64,000 nucleotides of DNA, taken from NCBI RefSeq assembly GCF_015222005.1, contig NZ_JADFFL010000008.1, positions 124,001 to 188,000 of the forward strand. Reading direction: 5' to 3'. Below are positions 1 through 9,300 of the stretch, piece by piece. The translations under genes were made by a program, and so were the position numbers. How positions within the stretch are numbered: position 1 is the stretch's first letter; the number at the start of each line of letters is the position of its first letter. Under the pieces are notes generated by a model that was not told the DNA's origin, did not search any database, and was given only the letters and a program-made list of their open reading frames with translations. The DNA comes from Mucilaginibacter myungsuensis. Its GTDB lineage: Bacteria > Bacteroidota > Bacteroidia > Sphingobacteriales > Sphingobacteriaceae.

Positions 1-888
1 GGCTATCTGAACGAGGATAACCAGAGCGGGGAGTTCGCGATCACGGCCAAGACCGAGCAAAGCATCCGCAGTTCGGCTTTGGAAGAGATCTTTGGTAAGT
101 TGAAAAAGTCGGGGCGAGGTAACCACCGCTCGCCAAAATCGGGACAGGGCGACGAGCGTAACAGCGAACGCCGCGAGTTCCAGTTCGGTGACAGTTTGGA
201 CCAGATCGATATGACCCAATCGATCCACAACGCGCAGGTCAACCACGGCATCGGCGATTTTATGATGACCGAGCGCGATCTGGAAGTGGAGGAAATGGAC
301 TTTAAGACCCTTACCTCTACTGTGCTAATGATCGATATATCGCACTCTATGATCCTGTACGGCGAGGACCGTATCACCCCTGCCAAAAAAGTTGCTATGG
401 CTTTGGCCGAACTGATCCGTACCAAATATCCTAAAGACACTTTGGACATCGTAGTTTTCGGTAACGATGCCTGGCCGATCACGTTAAAAGACCTGCCTTA
501 TCTGCAAGTAGGCCCGTACCACACCAATACTTATGCCGGTCTGGAACTGGCGACCGACATCCTACGCCGTCGCAAGACCAGCAACAAGCAGATCTTTATG
601 ATCACGGACGGTAAGCCGACCTGCTTAAAAGAAGGCACGAAATATTACAAGAACAGCATCGGCCTTGACCGTAAAGTGGTGAATAAAACACTCACCATGG
701 CCGCGCAATGCAAACGCCTAAAAATACCGATCACCACTTTTATGATCGCCAAGGACCCTTACCTGCAACAGTTCGTCCGCAAGTTTACGGAGACCAATGG
801 CGGTAAAGCTTTTTATAGCTCTTTGAATGGATTGGGTGAATATATTTTTGAGGATTATATCCGTAATAGAAGAAAAACTGTTAGATAG
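1..888 (+). CDS. VWA-domain protein, 5' truncated by window edge
   Basis: The frame is open from the first base, so the N-terminus lies outside the window; 295 codons are visible. A von Willebrand factor A fold is indicated by the MIDAS-like DISHS motif near visible residue 112 and by an ITDGKPT strand about 95 residues later, both typical of metal-dependent adhesion sites. The region before it is charged and low in complexity and may be a linker. The next gene is a MoxR/ChlI-like AAA ATPase on the same strand; such ATPase-VWA pairs are known as chaperone-like or chelatase-like modules, so a joint function is inferred. The internal TTG at 79 is unlikely to be the real start because the reading frame continues upstream with normal codon use. 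Confidence 0.85.
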   Translation, partial: GYLNEDNQSGEFAITAKTEQSIRSSALEEIFGKLKKSGRGNHRSPKSGQGDERNSERREFQFGDSLDQIDMTQSIHNAQVNHGIGDFMMTERDLEVEEMDFKTLTSTVLMIDISHSMILYGEDRITPAKKVAMALAELIRTKYPKDTLDIVVFGNDAWPITLKDLPYLQVGPYHTNTYAGLELATDILRRRKTSNKQIFMITDGKPTCLKEGTKYYKNSIGLDRKVVNKTLTMAAQCKRLKIPITTFMIAKDPYLQQFVRKFTETNGGKAFYSSLNGLGEYIFEDYIRNRRKTVR

Positions 889-1022
889 TCCGATAGTCGG
901 GAAGACCGAAAGTCCGAAAGACGGAGAATAGTTTCGAAGTTAGAAGGACTGGAAAACATCATCAGTTAAACCTATAATAATAAAAGCTTCCGGACTTTCC
1001 GACTTACGCGGACTTCCGGACT
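887..1022. repeat. Palindromic interspersed repeat (CCGAAAGTCCG type)
   Basis: The gap between the VWA and ATPase genes starts with CCGAAAGTCCGAAAGACGG and ends with CTTCCGGACTTTCCGACTT, which can pair as a long imperfect hairpin. A similar element lies at 29482-29652. It resembles the dispersed palindromic repeats common in Bacteroidota intergenic DNA. Confidence 0.6.
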
Positions 1023-1033
1023 AATCAAGAACA

Positions 1034-2542
1034 ATGAGCAAATTACTATCTATAAAAACATTAGGCGAGTTAAAGGCTACCGGTTACAAAAGCCGTAGCG
1101 TTAAAGAAGAGTTACGTGATAACCTGACCATCCAATTACAAAAGAAAGAGGGTGGCTTTGAGGGCATCGTTGGTTACGAGGATACGGTTATCCCGGATCT
1201 GCAGACGGCTATTTTATCGCGCCACAACATCTTATTATTAGGTCTGCGCGGGCAGGCTAAAACCCGTATAGCCCGTTTGCTGGTGAACTTACTGGATGAG
1301 TATGTGCCCTACATTGAGGGTTCAGAATTATTTGATGACCCTTTGGCGCCGATATCCTGGTATGGTTCCAGCCAAATAGAGATACATGGCGATAAAACGC
1401 CTATCGGCTGGATACACCGCAGCGAGCGCTATACCGAAAAACTGGCCACGCCGGATGTTACCGTTGCCGACCTGATCGGTGATGTGGACCCGATCAAGGC
1501 AGCCACATTGAAACTGACCTACTCTGATGAACGCGTACTGCATTTCGGTCTGATCCCGCGCGCGCACCGTGGTATATTCGTGATCAACGAATTACCCGAT
1601 CTACAGGCACGTATTCAAGTTTCGCTGTTCAATATCCTGCAAGAGAAGGATATCCAGATCCGTGGTTTTAAACTGCGCCTGCCACTGGATATCCAATTTG
1701 TGTTCACCGCCAACCCTGAAGATTATACCAACCGTGGTTCTATCGTTACCCCATTAAAGGACCGTATCGAAAGTCAGATATTGACGCACTACCCGCGCTC
1801 GGTAGAGATATCGCGCAAGATCACCCAACAGGAGGCATCGCTGACCGAATCGCAAAAAGCCAACATAGAAGCTGATGGATTAGTAAAAGACCTGGTAGAG
1901 CAGATCGCGTTCGAGGCACGTAACTCGGAGTACATCGATAAAAAATCCGGCGTGTCTGCCCGTTTGACCATATCATCATACGAGAACCTGATCAGTAATG
2001 CCGAACGCCGTATGCTGATCAACGGCGAGAAGAATACTTTTGTCCGCATTTCAGATTTCCTTGGTGTCATCCCGGCCATCACCGGTAAAATAGAGTTGGT
2101 TTACGAGGGTGAGTTAGAAGGTCCGGCTAAGGTTGCCAATATCTTATTAGGCAAGGCCATCAAGACCTTAATGCTGCAATACTTCCCTGATCCGGAGAAA
2201 GCTAAAAAATCTAAAAAGGCAAACCCTTACGGCGCGGTTACCGCCTGGTTCGGCGATGCTAACAATTTAGCTTTGGTTGATGGATTGCCGGCCCGTGAAT
2301 ATAAAGAAGCTTTGAACTCTGTAAATGGATTAAAGGATGTTGTAAAGAGCTTCCACCCTAAACTGAGCGAAAATCAACAGTTGTTATTAATGGAATTTAT
2401 CCTACACGGCCTGGCCGAGTTCTCGCAACTGAACAAAGGTTTCCTGGATAACGGTTTCGCTTTCTCGGATATGTTTGACAGTTTATTTAACTTGCAACCC
2501 GATGACGATGACGACCTGGATCTGGATAATGACAGATATTAG
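1034..2542 (+). CDS. MoxR/magnesium chelatase ChlI-like AAA+ ATPase
   Basis: This 502-residue protein has a Walker A motif GLRGQAKTR at residues 70-78 and a Walker B-like GIFVINEL near residue 180. The middle contains the sigma-54/ChlI-type sequence LQARIQVSLFNILQE and a sensor-like FTANPEDYTNRG. The C-terminus is acidic (DDDDDLDLDN). This fits an ATPase of the magnesium chelatase subunit I/MoxR group, which usually remodels partner complexes through a VWA protein. The preceding VWA gene is the obvious partner candidate (inference). It is not a bacteriochlorophyll chelatase by context: no porphyrin genes are nearby. Confidence 0.88.
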   Translation: MSKLLSIKTLGELKATGYKSRSVKEELRDNLTIQLQKKEGGFEGIVGYEDTVIPDLQTAILSRHNILLLGLRGQAKTRIARLLVNLLDEYVPYIEGSELFDDPLAPISWYGSSQIEIHGDKTPIGWIHRSERYTEKLATPDVTVADLIGDVDPIKAATLKLTYSDERVLHFGLIPRAHRGIFVINELPDLQARIQVSLFNILQEKDIQIRGFKLRLPLDIQFVFTANPEDYTNRGSIVTPLKDRIESQILTHYPRSVEISRKITQQEASLTESQKANIEADGLVKDLVEQIAFEARNSEYIDKKSGVSARLTISSYENLISNAERRMLINGEKNTFVRISDFLGVIPAITGKIELVYEGELEGPAKVANILLGKAIKTLMLQYFPDPEKAKKSKKANPYGAVTAWFGDANNLALVDGLPAREYKEALNSVNGLKDVVKSFHPKLSENQQLLLMEFILHGLAEFSQLNKGFLDNGFAFSDMFDSLFNLQPDDDDDLDLDNDRY

Positions 2543-2562
2543 TCGTAAAATATAAAACACCC

Positions 2563-2658
2563 CGTCATTGCGAGGAACGAAGCGATCATTACGATCAGAG
2601 GTCGGATTAGCAAACCCGCTCTGCTTACGTAGAGATCGCTTCGTTCCTCGCAATGACG
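2563..2658. repeat. Long hairpin repeat with perfect 25-bp arms
   Basis: Bases 2563-2587 (beginning CGTCATTGCGAGGAACGAAG) are the exact reverse complement of 2634-2658, separated by 46 bases. The arm sequence is of the GTCATTGCGAGGAACGAAGC type that is widely dispersed in Bacteroidota genomes. It sits between the ATPase and the metallophosphoesterase and could end or attenuate transcription. Confidence 0.85.
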
Positions 2659-2672
2659 TTTAAAACTAATGC

Positions 2673-3971
2673 ATGCATAGCCTCTTCATCCAACTCTTAG
2701 TTGGTGCAGTCCTTTTACTGATCGATGCCTACCTTTTCCACGGGTTGAAGGCGGCATTTGTAAAACGAAAATTCGTCCACAGCAAGCTATTCCCGATCAT
2801 TTACTGGACTTTCAGCATCGGCATACAGGTGGCCTTGCTCTGTTGTATTTACGTAAAACTGGGGGTCGGTATCAGGGCCATGTTCATGGTGTTGTATTTT
2901 ATCACGCAAACAAGTAAACTTTGCTTCCTGCCGTTTCTGGTTATCGACGATATTCGCAGGCTGATCATCAGGGCAAGGACCAAGAAAGAGCCGCAACCTG
3001 TTGTAGAAACTACAACGTCCGAACCCGCCAAACCGCTCGAGCAAACCCCGATCAGCCGCTCATCTTTCCTGATGCAGGCGGGCATTATGGCTACCGCGGT
3101 GCCGATCGTGGGGATGGGAGCGGGGTTAATGAATAAATTGGGCTGTTTTGATTATCGCATCAAAAGGGTGAACTTGTACCTGCCCAACCTGCCCAAAAAA
3201 TTTGATGGCTTGCGCTTGGGGCAGATATCTGATATACATACGGGTAGCCTGCGTCGTAAAGACCGGGTGCGCATCCGCGGCGGGGTAGAAATGCTGCAAC
3301 GCGAGAAGGCCGACCTGATCTTCTTTACCGGCGACCTGGTAAATGACGTTGCCACCGATGTTAAGCATGTTTACGATATCTTTCAAGATATCAAAGCACC
3401 GTTAGGTGTATTTTCCATTTTGGGTAACCATGATTACGGCGACTACTCGCAATTGACCGGCGAACCGCGCCGCAAGAACCGCGAGGATATGAAGACCATC
3501 CACAAAAATTATGGCTGGGACCTGATGCTGAACGAGAACCGCCGCCTGAAAGTAGACGGCGAAGAGATCGGCATCCTTGGGATGGAGAACTGGGGGATGC
3601 TAAGCCGCTTCCCTAAATACGGCAACATGGAGCAGACCGTCAAAAACACCGATGATCTGCCTGTAAAATTGCTCCTTTCCCACGACCCATCACATTGGCG
3701 CGCCGAGGTGGTAGCTAAATATCCGCAAATAGATATGGTATTTGCCGGACATACTCATGGCATGCAGTTCGGTGTGCGTACCGATGATTTCCAATGGAGC
3801 CCCGTTGAATATCTGTATTCCGAATGGGCAGGTCTGTACCGCGAGAAACAACAGCAGATCTATGTGAATGTGGGTTATGGTTATGTAGGTTTCCCGGGCA
3901 GGGTTGGAATTTTGCCGGAGATCACGATATTTACATTACGGTCGGGCGAGGATCCAGCACTTAAAGCATAA
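2673..3971 (+). CDS. Membrane-anchored metallophosphoesterase (YkuE-like)
   Basis: The protein has 432 residues. Several hydrophobic segments lie within residues 1-90, a charged linker follows, then another hydrophobic stretch at about 131-155. The calcineurin-like phosphoesterase domain fills the rest and shows the metal-binding motifs SDIH (186-189), FTGD (218-221), GNHD (251-254), LLSHDP and a late GHTHG. Members of this branch act on phosphodiester or UDP-lipid type substrates at the membrane; the substrate here is unknown. The start ATG lies just after the hairpin repeat. The following UbiA-like gene is 35 bases downstream, so both may share an operon. Confidence 0.9.
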   Translation: MHSLFIQLLVGAVLLLIDAYLFHGLKAAFVKRKFVHSKLFPIIYWTFSIGIQVALLCCIYVKLGVGIRAMFMVLYFITQTSKLCFLPFLVIDDIRRLIIRARTKKEPQPVVETTTSEPAKPLEQTPISRSSFLMQAGIMATAVPIVGMGAGLMNKLGCFDYRIKRVNLYLPNLPKKFDGLRLGQISDIHTGSLRRKDRVRIRGGVEMLQREKADLIFFTGDLVNDVATDVKHVYDIFQDIKAPLGVFSILGNHDYGDYSQLTGEPRRKNREDMKTIHKNYGWDLMLNENRRLKVDGEEIGILGMENWGMLSRFPKYGNMEQTVKNTDDLPVKLLLSHDPSHWRAEVVAKYPQIDMVFAGHTHGMQFGVRTDDFQWSPVEYLYSEWAGLYREKQQQIYVNVGYGYVGFPGRVGILPEITIFTLRSGEDPALKA

Positions 3972-4006
3972 ACCACCAACCCGCCGACCATACATTTTAC
4001 CATCTG

Positions 4007-4894
4007 TTGATGAAGAAACTTTTCAGGCCGGTTCTCGACTTTCTGCTTTTCAGCAACGTGTTTATGGCGTTGTGCGCGGTGGCGCAGGCATTGGTCACTT
4101 TCCATCTGATCGGGTCAAGACCTGTGTACGCTGTCCTTGGGTTGCTTTTCGTAGCCACGCTTGCCGAGTACAATTTTGCTATCCTATTGGTAAAACCCGG
4201 AGCGCAACCGCTAAAGTCCCCCTTCCGCAGGGTGAGGTGGTTCTATAGCCATCATAGGCTGATGATCACTTTTACCATTGTATCGGTGCTGCTGATGATC
4301 CCGCTGTTCTTCATGATATCCATGCAGTCGCGCCTACTGCTATTGTTCTTGGGAGCGTTATGTGTGGGTTACAGCATGCCGATATTCACCATTGGCGAGC
4401 ACAAATTTGGCTTGCGCCATGTGCCTGGGTTGAAGCCATTCTTGATCACCATTGTCTGGACATTTAGCTGTGTGCTGTTCCCGGTGTTAGAATCACAGGA
4501 TCTGCACCTCACCAGCATCAACATGCGCGATACCATGATCCTGATCGCCAAGCGGTCACTATTGATCGGCGCGCTGACTGTACCATTCGATATCCGGGAT
4601 CTGTTCCATGATAAGAAGCACGGCTTAAAGACAGTCGCTGTAGCCTGGGGCGAAAAGGGGGCTTACTTGTTCTGTCAAGCTTTGTTAGCAGGCTACCTCA
4701 TCTTACTCTTCATGTTCCGCGATAATGGCTTTACGATAGATTTTTGGGCGCTTGCCGTTACGGTCGTTCTAATGGGCTGGCTTATCTTCCGCTCTAAATG
4801 GGAAAAGAATGAGTACTACTATTTCTTTTACATGGATGGCGTGCTGATCCTACAATATGTGATGTTGGTCGCCTTCAATTTCATCTTTAAATAA
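4007..4894 (+). CDS. UbiA-like membrane protein (prenyltransferase family)
   Basis: This is a 295-residue polytopic membrane protein with about eight hydrophobic segments. The sequence PFDIRDLFHDKKHGLKT near residues 192-208 matches the second aspartate-rich motif of UbiA prenyltransferases. The first motif expected near residue 45-60 (NxxxDxxxD) is not seen; only EYNFAILLVKP occurs there. The protein may therefore be a divergent or non-catalytic member. It lies between the phosphoesterase and a methyltransferase whose TTG start follows its stop by two bases, which suggests coupled translation and a shared membrane lipid or quinone-like pathway (inference). Confidence 0.7.
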   Translation: MMKKLFRPVLDFLLFSNVFMALCAVAQALVTFHLIGSRPVYAVLGLLFVATLAEYNFAILLVKPGAQPLKSPFRRVRWFYSHHRLMITFTIVSVLLMIPLFFMISMQSRLLLLFLGALCVGYSMPIFTIGEHKFGLRHVPGLKPFLITIVWTFSCVLFPVLESQDLHLTSINMRDTMILIAKRSLLIGALTVPFDIRDLFHDKKHGLKTVAVAWGEKGAYLFCQALLAGYLILLFMFRDNGFTIDFWALAVTVVLMGWLIFRSKWEKNEYYYFFYMDGVLILQYVMLVAFNFIFK

Positions 4895-4896
4895 CG

Positions 4897-5523
4897 TTGG
4901 CATCCAACTACGATAACGCCGCCTGGTTTTACCGCCGCTTGTCGAGGTTGGTTTATGGCGACACGCTGATCAACGCTCAAACTCATTTTCTTGACCATAT
5001 TCCACTTAACTCCCGCATACTTATCGCCGGCGGCGGCGATGGGGAATTGATCGAAGCGCTGAGCAAATTACACCCATCTGGCCTGCACATCACTTATGTG
5101 GAGTTATCTACTAAGATGATGGCGATAGCCAAGCGAAAGAACGCCGCCAATAACACGGTCATCTATCTGAACCAACCTATTGAAGATGCCGGTTTGACAG
5201 AGCCGTTCGATGTGGTGATTACCGCTTTCTTATTGGACAGCCTATCCCCGATAATTTTTGATAAAGTATTTGCTACCCTTGATGGACTGCTCAAACCCGA
5301 AAGCATTTGGCTCAATACCGACTTTCAACTAACGGGCAAATGGTGGCAAAACCCGCTGCTTAAAAGCATGTATTATTTTTTCAGGCTGATGGGCTGTGTG
5401 GATGTAACGGAGTTGCCGCCTATAGCTGAGCGGTTTACTTCGATGGGGTATGTTGCAGATGCAGAGCGGGCTTTTTTTGGGGAATTTGTGTTGGCGTCGG
5501 TGTATAAGAGAAAGACCTTATGA
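4897..5523 (+). CDS. Class I SAM-dependent methyltransferase
   Basis: The 208-residue protein begins with a short helix and then the SAM-binding motif I ILIAGGGDGELIEAL at about residues 41-55, followed by an acidic motif II (YVEL) and a strand IV-like FDVVITAFLLDSL. The only plausible start is TTG, because an in-frame stop lies nine bases upstream, overlapping the end of the UbiA-like gene. The arrangement points to translational coupling with that gene. The substrate cannot be read from the sequence; a lipid or quinone intermediate is a guess from the neighbour. Confidence 0.8.
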   Translation: MASNYDNAAWFYRRLSRLVYGDTLINAQTHFLDHIPLNSRILIAGGGDGELIEALSKLHPSGLHITYVELSTKMMAIAKRKNAANNTVIYLNQPIEDAGLTEPFDVVITAFLLDSLSPIIFDKVFATLDGLLKPESIWLNTDFQLTGKWWQNPLLKSMYYFFRLMGCVDVTELPPIAERFTSMGYVADAERAFFGEFVLASVYKRKTL

Positions 5524-5532
5524 GAGTTTTAT

Positions 5533-5638
5533 TAACCACAAAGGGCACGGAGGTTTTCACAAAGGACACAAAGCCTTTATGGTCAATAAAAGGTCTTTGT
5601 GTCCTTTGTGGCTTCTCTCTTTGTGCCCTTTGTGGTTA
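5533..5638. repeat. Nested palindromic repeat (AACCACAAAGGGCAC type)
   Basis: The outer arms AACCACAAAGGGCAC (5534-5548) and GTGCCCTTTGTGGTT (5623-5637) pair perfectly, and inner arms CACAAAGGACACAAAG (5558-5573) and CTTTGTGTCCTTTGTG (5595-5610) pair as well. The element lies between convergent genes and may serve as a bidirectional terminator. Confidence 0.85.
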
Positions 5639-5654
5639 GATCTCCGACACTTAA

Positions 5655-6173
5655 TTACGCCTCGGTTTCTTCCAAACCGAACAGTGCCATTTCATCAGCA
5701 CTCGGTCCGTAAGGGCCGGGGATGGCCACATCAAGCAGACGTAAGAACACGCCTAACTGTGCACGGTGGTGGATCATCTGCCCCATAGACATGTGTATCA
5801 CGCCGGCTTTGCTATCGGTAAAATAGATCATCTCGCCATTGCGCATGGTCCAAGGGATATCCAGGAACTCTTCGGTCGCTTTCTCTAACTCAACTAAAGA
5901 CTTGGCTACGTTAGCGTCGAATAGTTCCAATGCGTCGGCTACATTTGCTACCGGGCGTTCGGTGAAGCCTTGGGCAAAGTCCAGTTCGTTGGTAGTGAGG
6001 GTCATGTGTATCCAGCCGCCAATATCGGCCAAGTGACTCACCAGGCGGGCAATGGTCATGCTTTTAGGGTGTGGCTGCCAGGCAAAGTCTTCGTCTTTAA
6101 CGGTCGCCAACATTTTGCGGGTTTCGGCAGCTTCTTCGATCAGGTTCTTTTTTAAAAATGCTAAGAGTTTCAT
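5655..6173 (-). CDS. DinB-family four-helix protein
   Basis: The 172-residue protein has the helical layout of the DinB/YfiT superfamily. Candidate metal-binding histidines appear in RLVSHLADI (near residue 47) and in GQMIHHRAQLG (near residue 135), the spacing used by the family's His triad. Family members include thiol S-transferases and many of unknown role; nothing here decides between them. Transcription converges with the methyltransferase, with the nested repeat between them. Confidence 0.8.
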   Translation of the reverse strand: MKLLAFLKKNLIEEAAETRKMLATVKDEDFAWQPHPKSMTIARLVSHLADIGGWIHMTLTTNELDFAQGFTERPVANVADALELFDANVAKSLVELEKATEEFLDIPWTMRNGEMIYFTDSKAGVIHMSMGQMIHHRAQLGVFLRLLDVAIPGPYGPSADEMALFGLEETEA

Positions 6174-6324
6174 AATGTGTAATGTTTTGTTGTTTGACTT
6201 TATGATACAAAGGAACCACCCCCTAATGACAGCCCTATGTCAGCAGGGAAAACTGAATTGAAAATAATTTTGGCTGGCGGGTCTTATTAACAAAATTTAA
6301 CACCGGGCTGGTCTTTAAAAAACA

Positions 6325-6332
6325 TACTTTCG
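6325..6332 (+). promoter_or_regulatory. Possible -7 box of the A2M-like gene
   Basis: TACTTTCG fits TAnnTTTG with one mismatch and lies 42 bases before the ATG. No good -33 TTTG is visible. Confidence 0.35.
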
Positions 6333-6373
6333 GCGTATGGAATTCTGTCAAGTACAGCATCCTTAACCTACTT

Positions 6374-9300
6374 ATGCACCACAAACCTAAAAACACTTAC
6401 GCCTATAACTTTCGCCGGCTCCTGATCTTGCTGATCAGTTTTTTCCTTTTGCAAGCATCGGCCTATGCCCAGGACAGCAAAGCGATCATTCGTCGTATCG
6501 ATTCACTGGCAGCTTTAGGTCTGCCTAAGTCGGCCCTGACCGAGACCGAGAGGTTAGAGCGAGCGGCCGACGTTGAAAAAGATGTGACGTTACAGCTTGC
6601 GGCGGCCATTTACCGAATGCGTTTTATGAGCCTGACCGAAGAGTCCCCTCTCCCTGCTATAGTTGATCGACTGAAGCAAAAGCTCAGGGATGCCAGGTTT
6701 CCGGTCAAGCAGATATTACATTCGATGTTAGGCAATATTTACTGGAAATATTGCCAACAAAAGCGGCCATCGTTGTATAGCTATCCTGATCTTAACCCTG
6801 CCGGAACAGATATTACAAAGTGGGGACACCGAAATTTTTACGACGAGATGGGCAAAGAGTTCGCCTTGTCGTTGACCGATCAGACAATTGCACAAAGGAC
6901 ACCGGTAGATAAGTTTGCAGACCTGTTGGAAGGCGATAGCGCTACCCGCTATCTAAGGCCTACACTGTATGACCTGTTGGTTGCACGTGCACTGGATCTT
7001 TACCTGATGGATAACGGTTATTTCCCCCGGCCGTTAAAGCCATTTGATACTACTGACGACCGTTTTTGGGCCGATAGCAAAGGCTTTACCGCTTTTACCA
7101 TCCCAACTACAGACACCAACTCCAATGTTTATAAAGGCTTTGTACTTTTGCAGCAAGCTACGGCCTTTCATATGGTTCAAAACCATCCCGAAGCTATTGC
7201 CGATCTTGATCTGAAAAGACTTGTTTTTCTTAAACAGCATACGCGGCATCCTAATAAGCCTCAACTATACCTAAAAGGCTTGGAAATTATAGCCGCTAAG
7301 ACCGATCTGAGGTCAAGTGCTGATGCTTTGCAGCTGATGGGTAAATTTTATGCTGATAATGGCGATCTCACCAAAGCTGTGAGTTGTTACTATGCGGCGA
7401 TAAAGCGTTTTCCCAATAGCCTTGCAGCTAAGAACGCTGCAGGCTATTTGAACATTATTAAGCGCTTATGGATGCAGATAGAGACCGAAAACCCCAACGT
7501 ATCGGGTAAACCACTATTGGGGGCTATCAGTTATACTAATATTAAGGCGGTAACTTTAAGCTATTATAAATTAACACCAGAGCAGCTTAGTGTTTATAAT
7601 AAACTTGCGCCCGATGAGTCATGGTCATTTTATAAACAACCGCAGTACCTTAAACAAAAGTACATTCAGGGTATCAAGAGTCTGCGGGAGCAAACTATTG
7701 AGTTGCCCGACCTTCAAGATTACAAGACACACCGCACCGAATTTAAGATCGACCCCTTGGAAAAGGGGCACTATATTATAGCAGCCAGATATATCAGTGC
7801 TCAGGACACTGGGTACCCGTCGCTGTTCGAATTGCACATTACCGATATTAATTACCTGGTGCGCGAGTTGCCCGATAGTAAAATAGGTATTGTTGTCGCC
7901 CACCGTCTTACCGGCAAACCCATGGCCGGTGCGACCGTCATTGCCGATAGCGTTAAGCGGTACACTGCCGATAAGAACGGTATGGTCACTTTAGATGTTG
8001 ATCATCGAAACTACTCGATAAAGATATTGGCCGGTAGCGACAGTGTTATTTCGGCCAAAAAATATACTTATGGTGCCCGTTTATCAAATTTGCAAAAACG
8101 GGAAGTAAGGACAGTCTTTTTCACCGATCGTGATCTGTATCGCCCGGGCCAGACCGTATATTTTAGCGGCCTCTACTCGCAAACACAGGGCGGGAATACA
8201 AGTGTAATACCCGGCCAACGGCTATCGGTAAAGATAAAAAAGAACTACATTACAGTAATAGATTCTATCCCGGTGGTCACTAACGAGTTCGGTACTTTTT
8301 ACGGTTCGTTCGTTATACCCACTAACATCAACGGTAATATCATTTTCAGCACAGATCAAAACAACGAAAGGGATATAAGGGTAGAGGAATATAAACGCCC
8401 CACTTTCGAGGTAGAGTTGGATCCTATTACCAAAACCTACAGGCCTGCTGACAGCATCCGGATCACCGGTACGGTACGGGCGTTTGCCGGGCATGGTATA
8501 TCGCAAGCAAGAGTAGCCATAAATGTAGGTTGGCAATTAAAAGCCAAAACCTTTAGCCTGGATCAAAAACTCAAAAACATCCTCTTTGATCAAAGAGCAT
8601 TTCAACTGAATGACACTGTGGTCACCGACGGGCGCGGCCGGTTTACCTACAAATTTATGGCTGAGCGGGGTAACGGTTTTGATCAGGGAGATGTAAGCTA
8701 CATTTACAACGTTATAGCCAGTGCCACCGATGGTAACAACGAAACCCGGAAAGGAACGGCAAGTGTAGTGGCGGCCGATAATAATGTGACCTTGCTGCCC
8801 GAAAGGAGACAACGCAACGTTTATTTTAAGGGCGATACTACTATATTCAAGATCCTGCTTGCCGATCTGAGCGGCATGCCAGTTAAAGGTAAGTTAAATG
8901 CTACCATTTACGCGCTGCAAAAGCCGCCAGAAAGGCCTAAGGAAAAATTTTGGTATTATGATCACGCTGATACATTTTTGATCGATAGCCTGCCATATCA
9001 AAAAAACTTCCCCGGTTACACGTATCGCTCGCAAAACAGAACTTTAGTGCAGCGAATAGACCGTGCGGTGGGTACCGCCGCCGCTGTTGCCGATACATTG
9101 CATTCGGCCGAGCTTGACCTGAGCGTGCTTGATCGGTTAGGGTCAGGAAAATATCGGCTCGTAGTTAAGGGTGAAACATTGGCAGGAGATACCGCTACCT
9201 ATACTACCGATGTGATATGGTACAACGGACCGACCGTGCCGACCGATCTTTACTGGATAGCTGCTATACCATCTAAAGACCCGGTCGCTAATTATCAACG

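Noticed and set aside
1034..2542. True magnesium chelatase for bacteriochlorophyll.
   Set aside because: No chlorophyll or porphyrin genes are near and the sequence fits MoxR-like ATPases as well.
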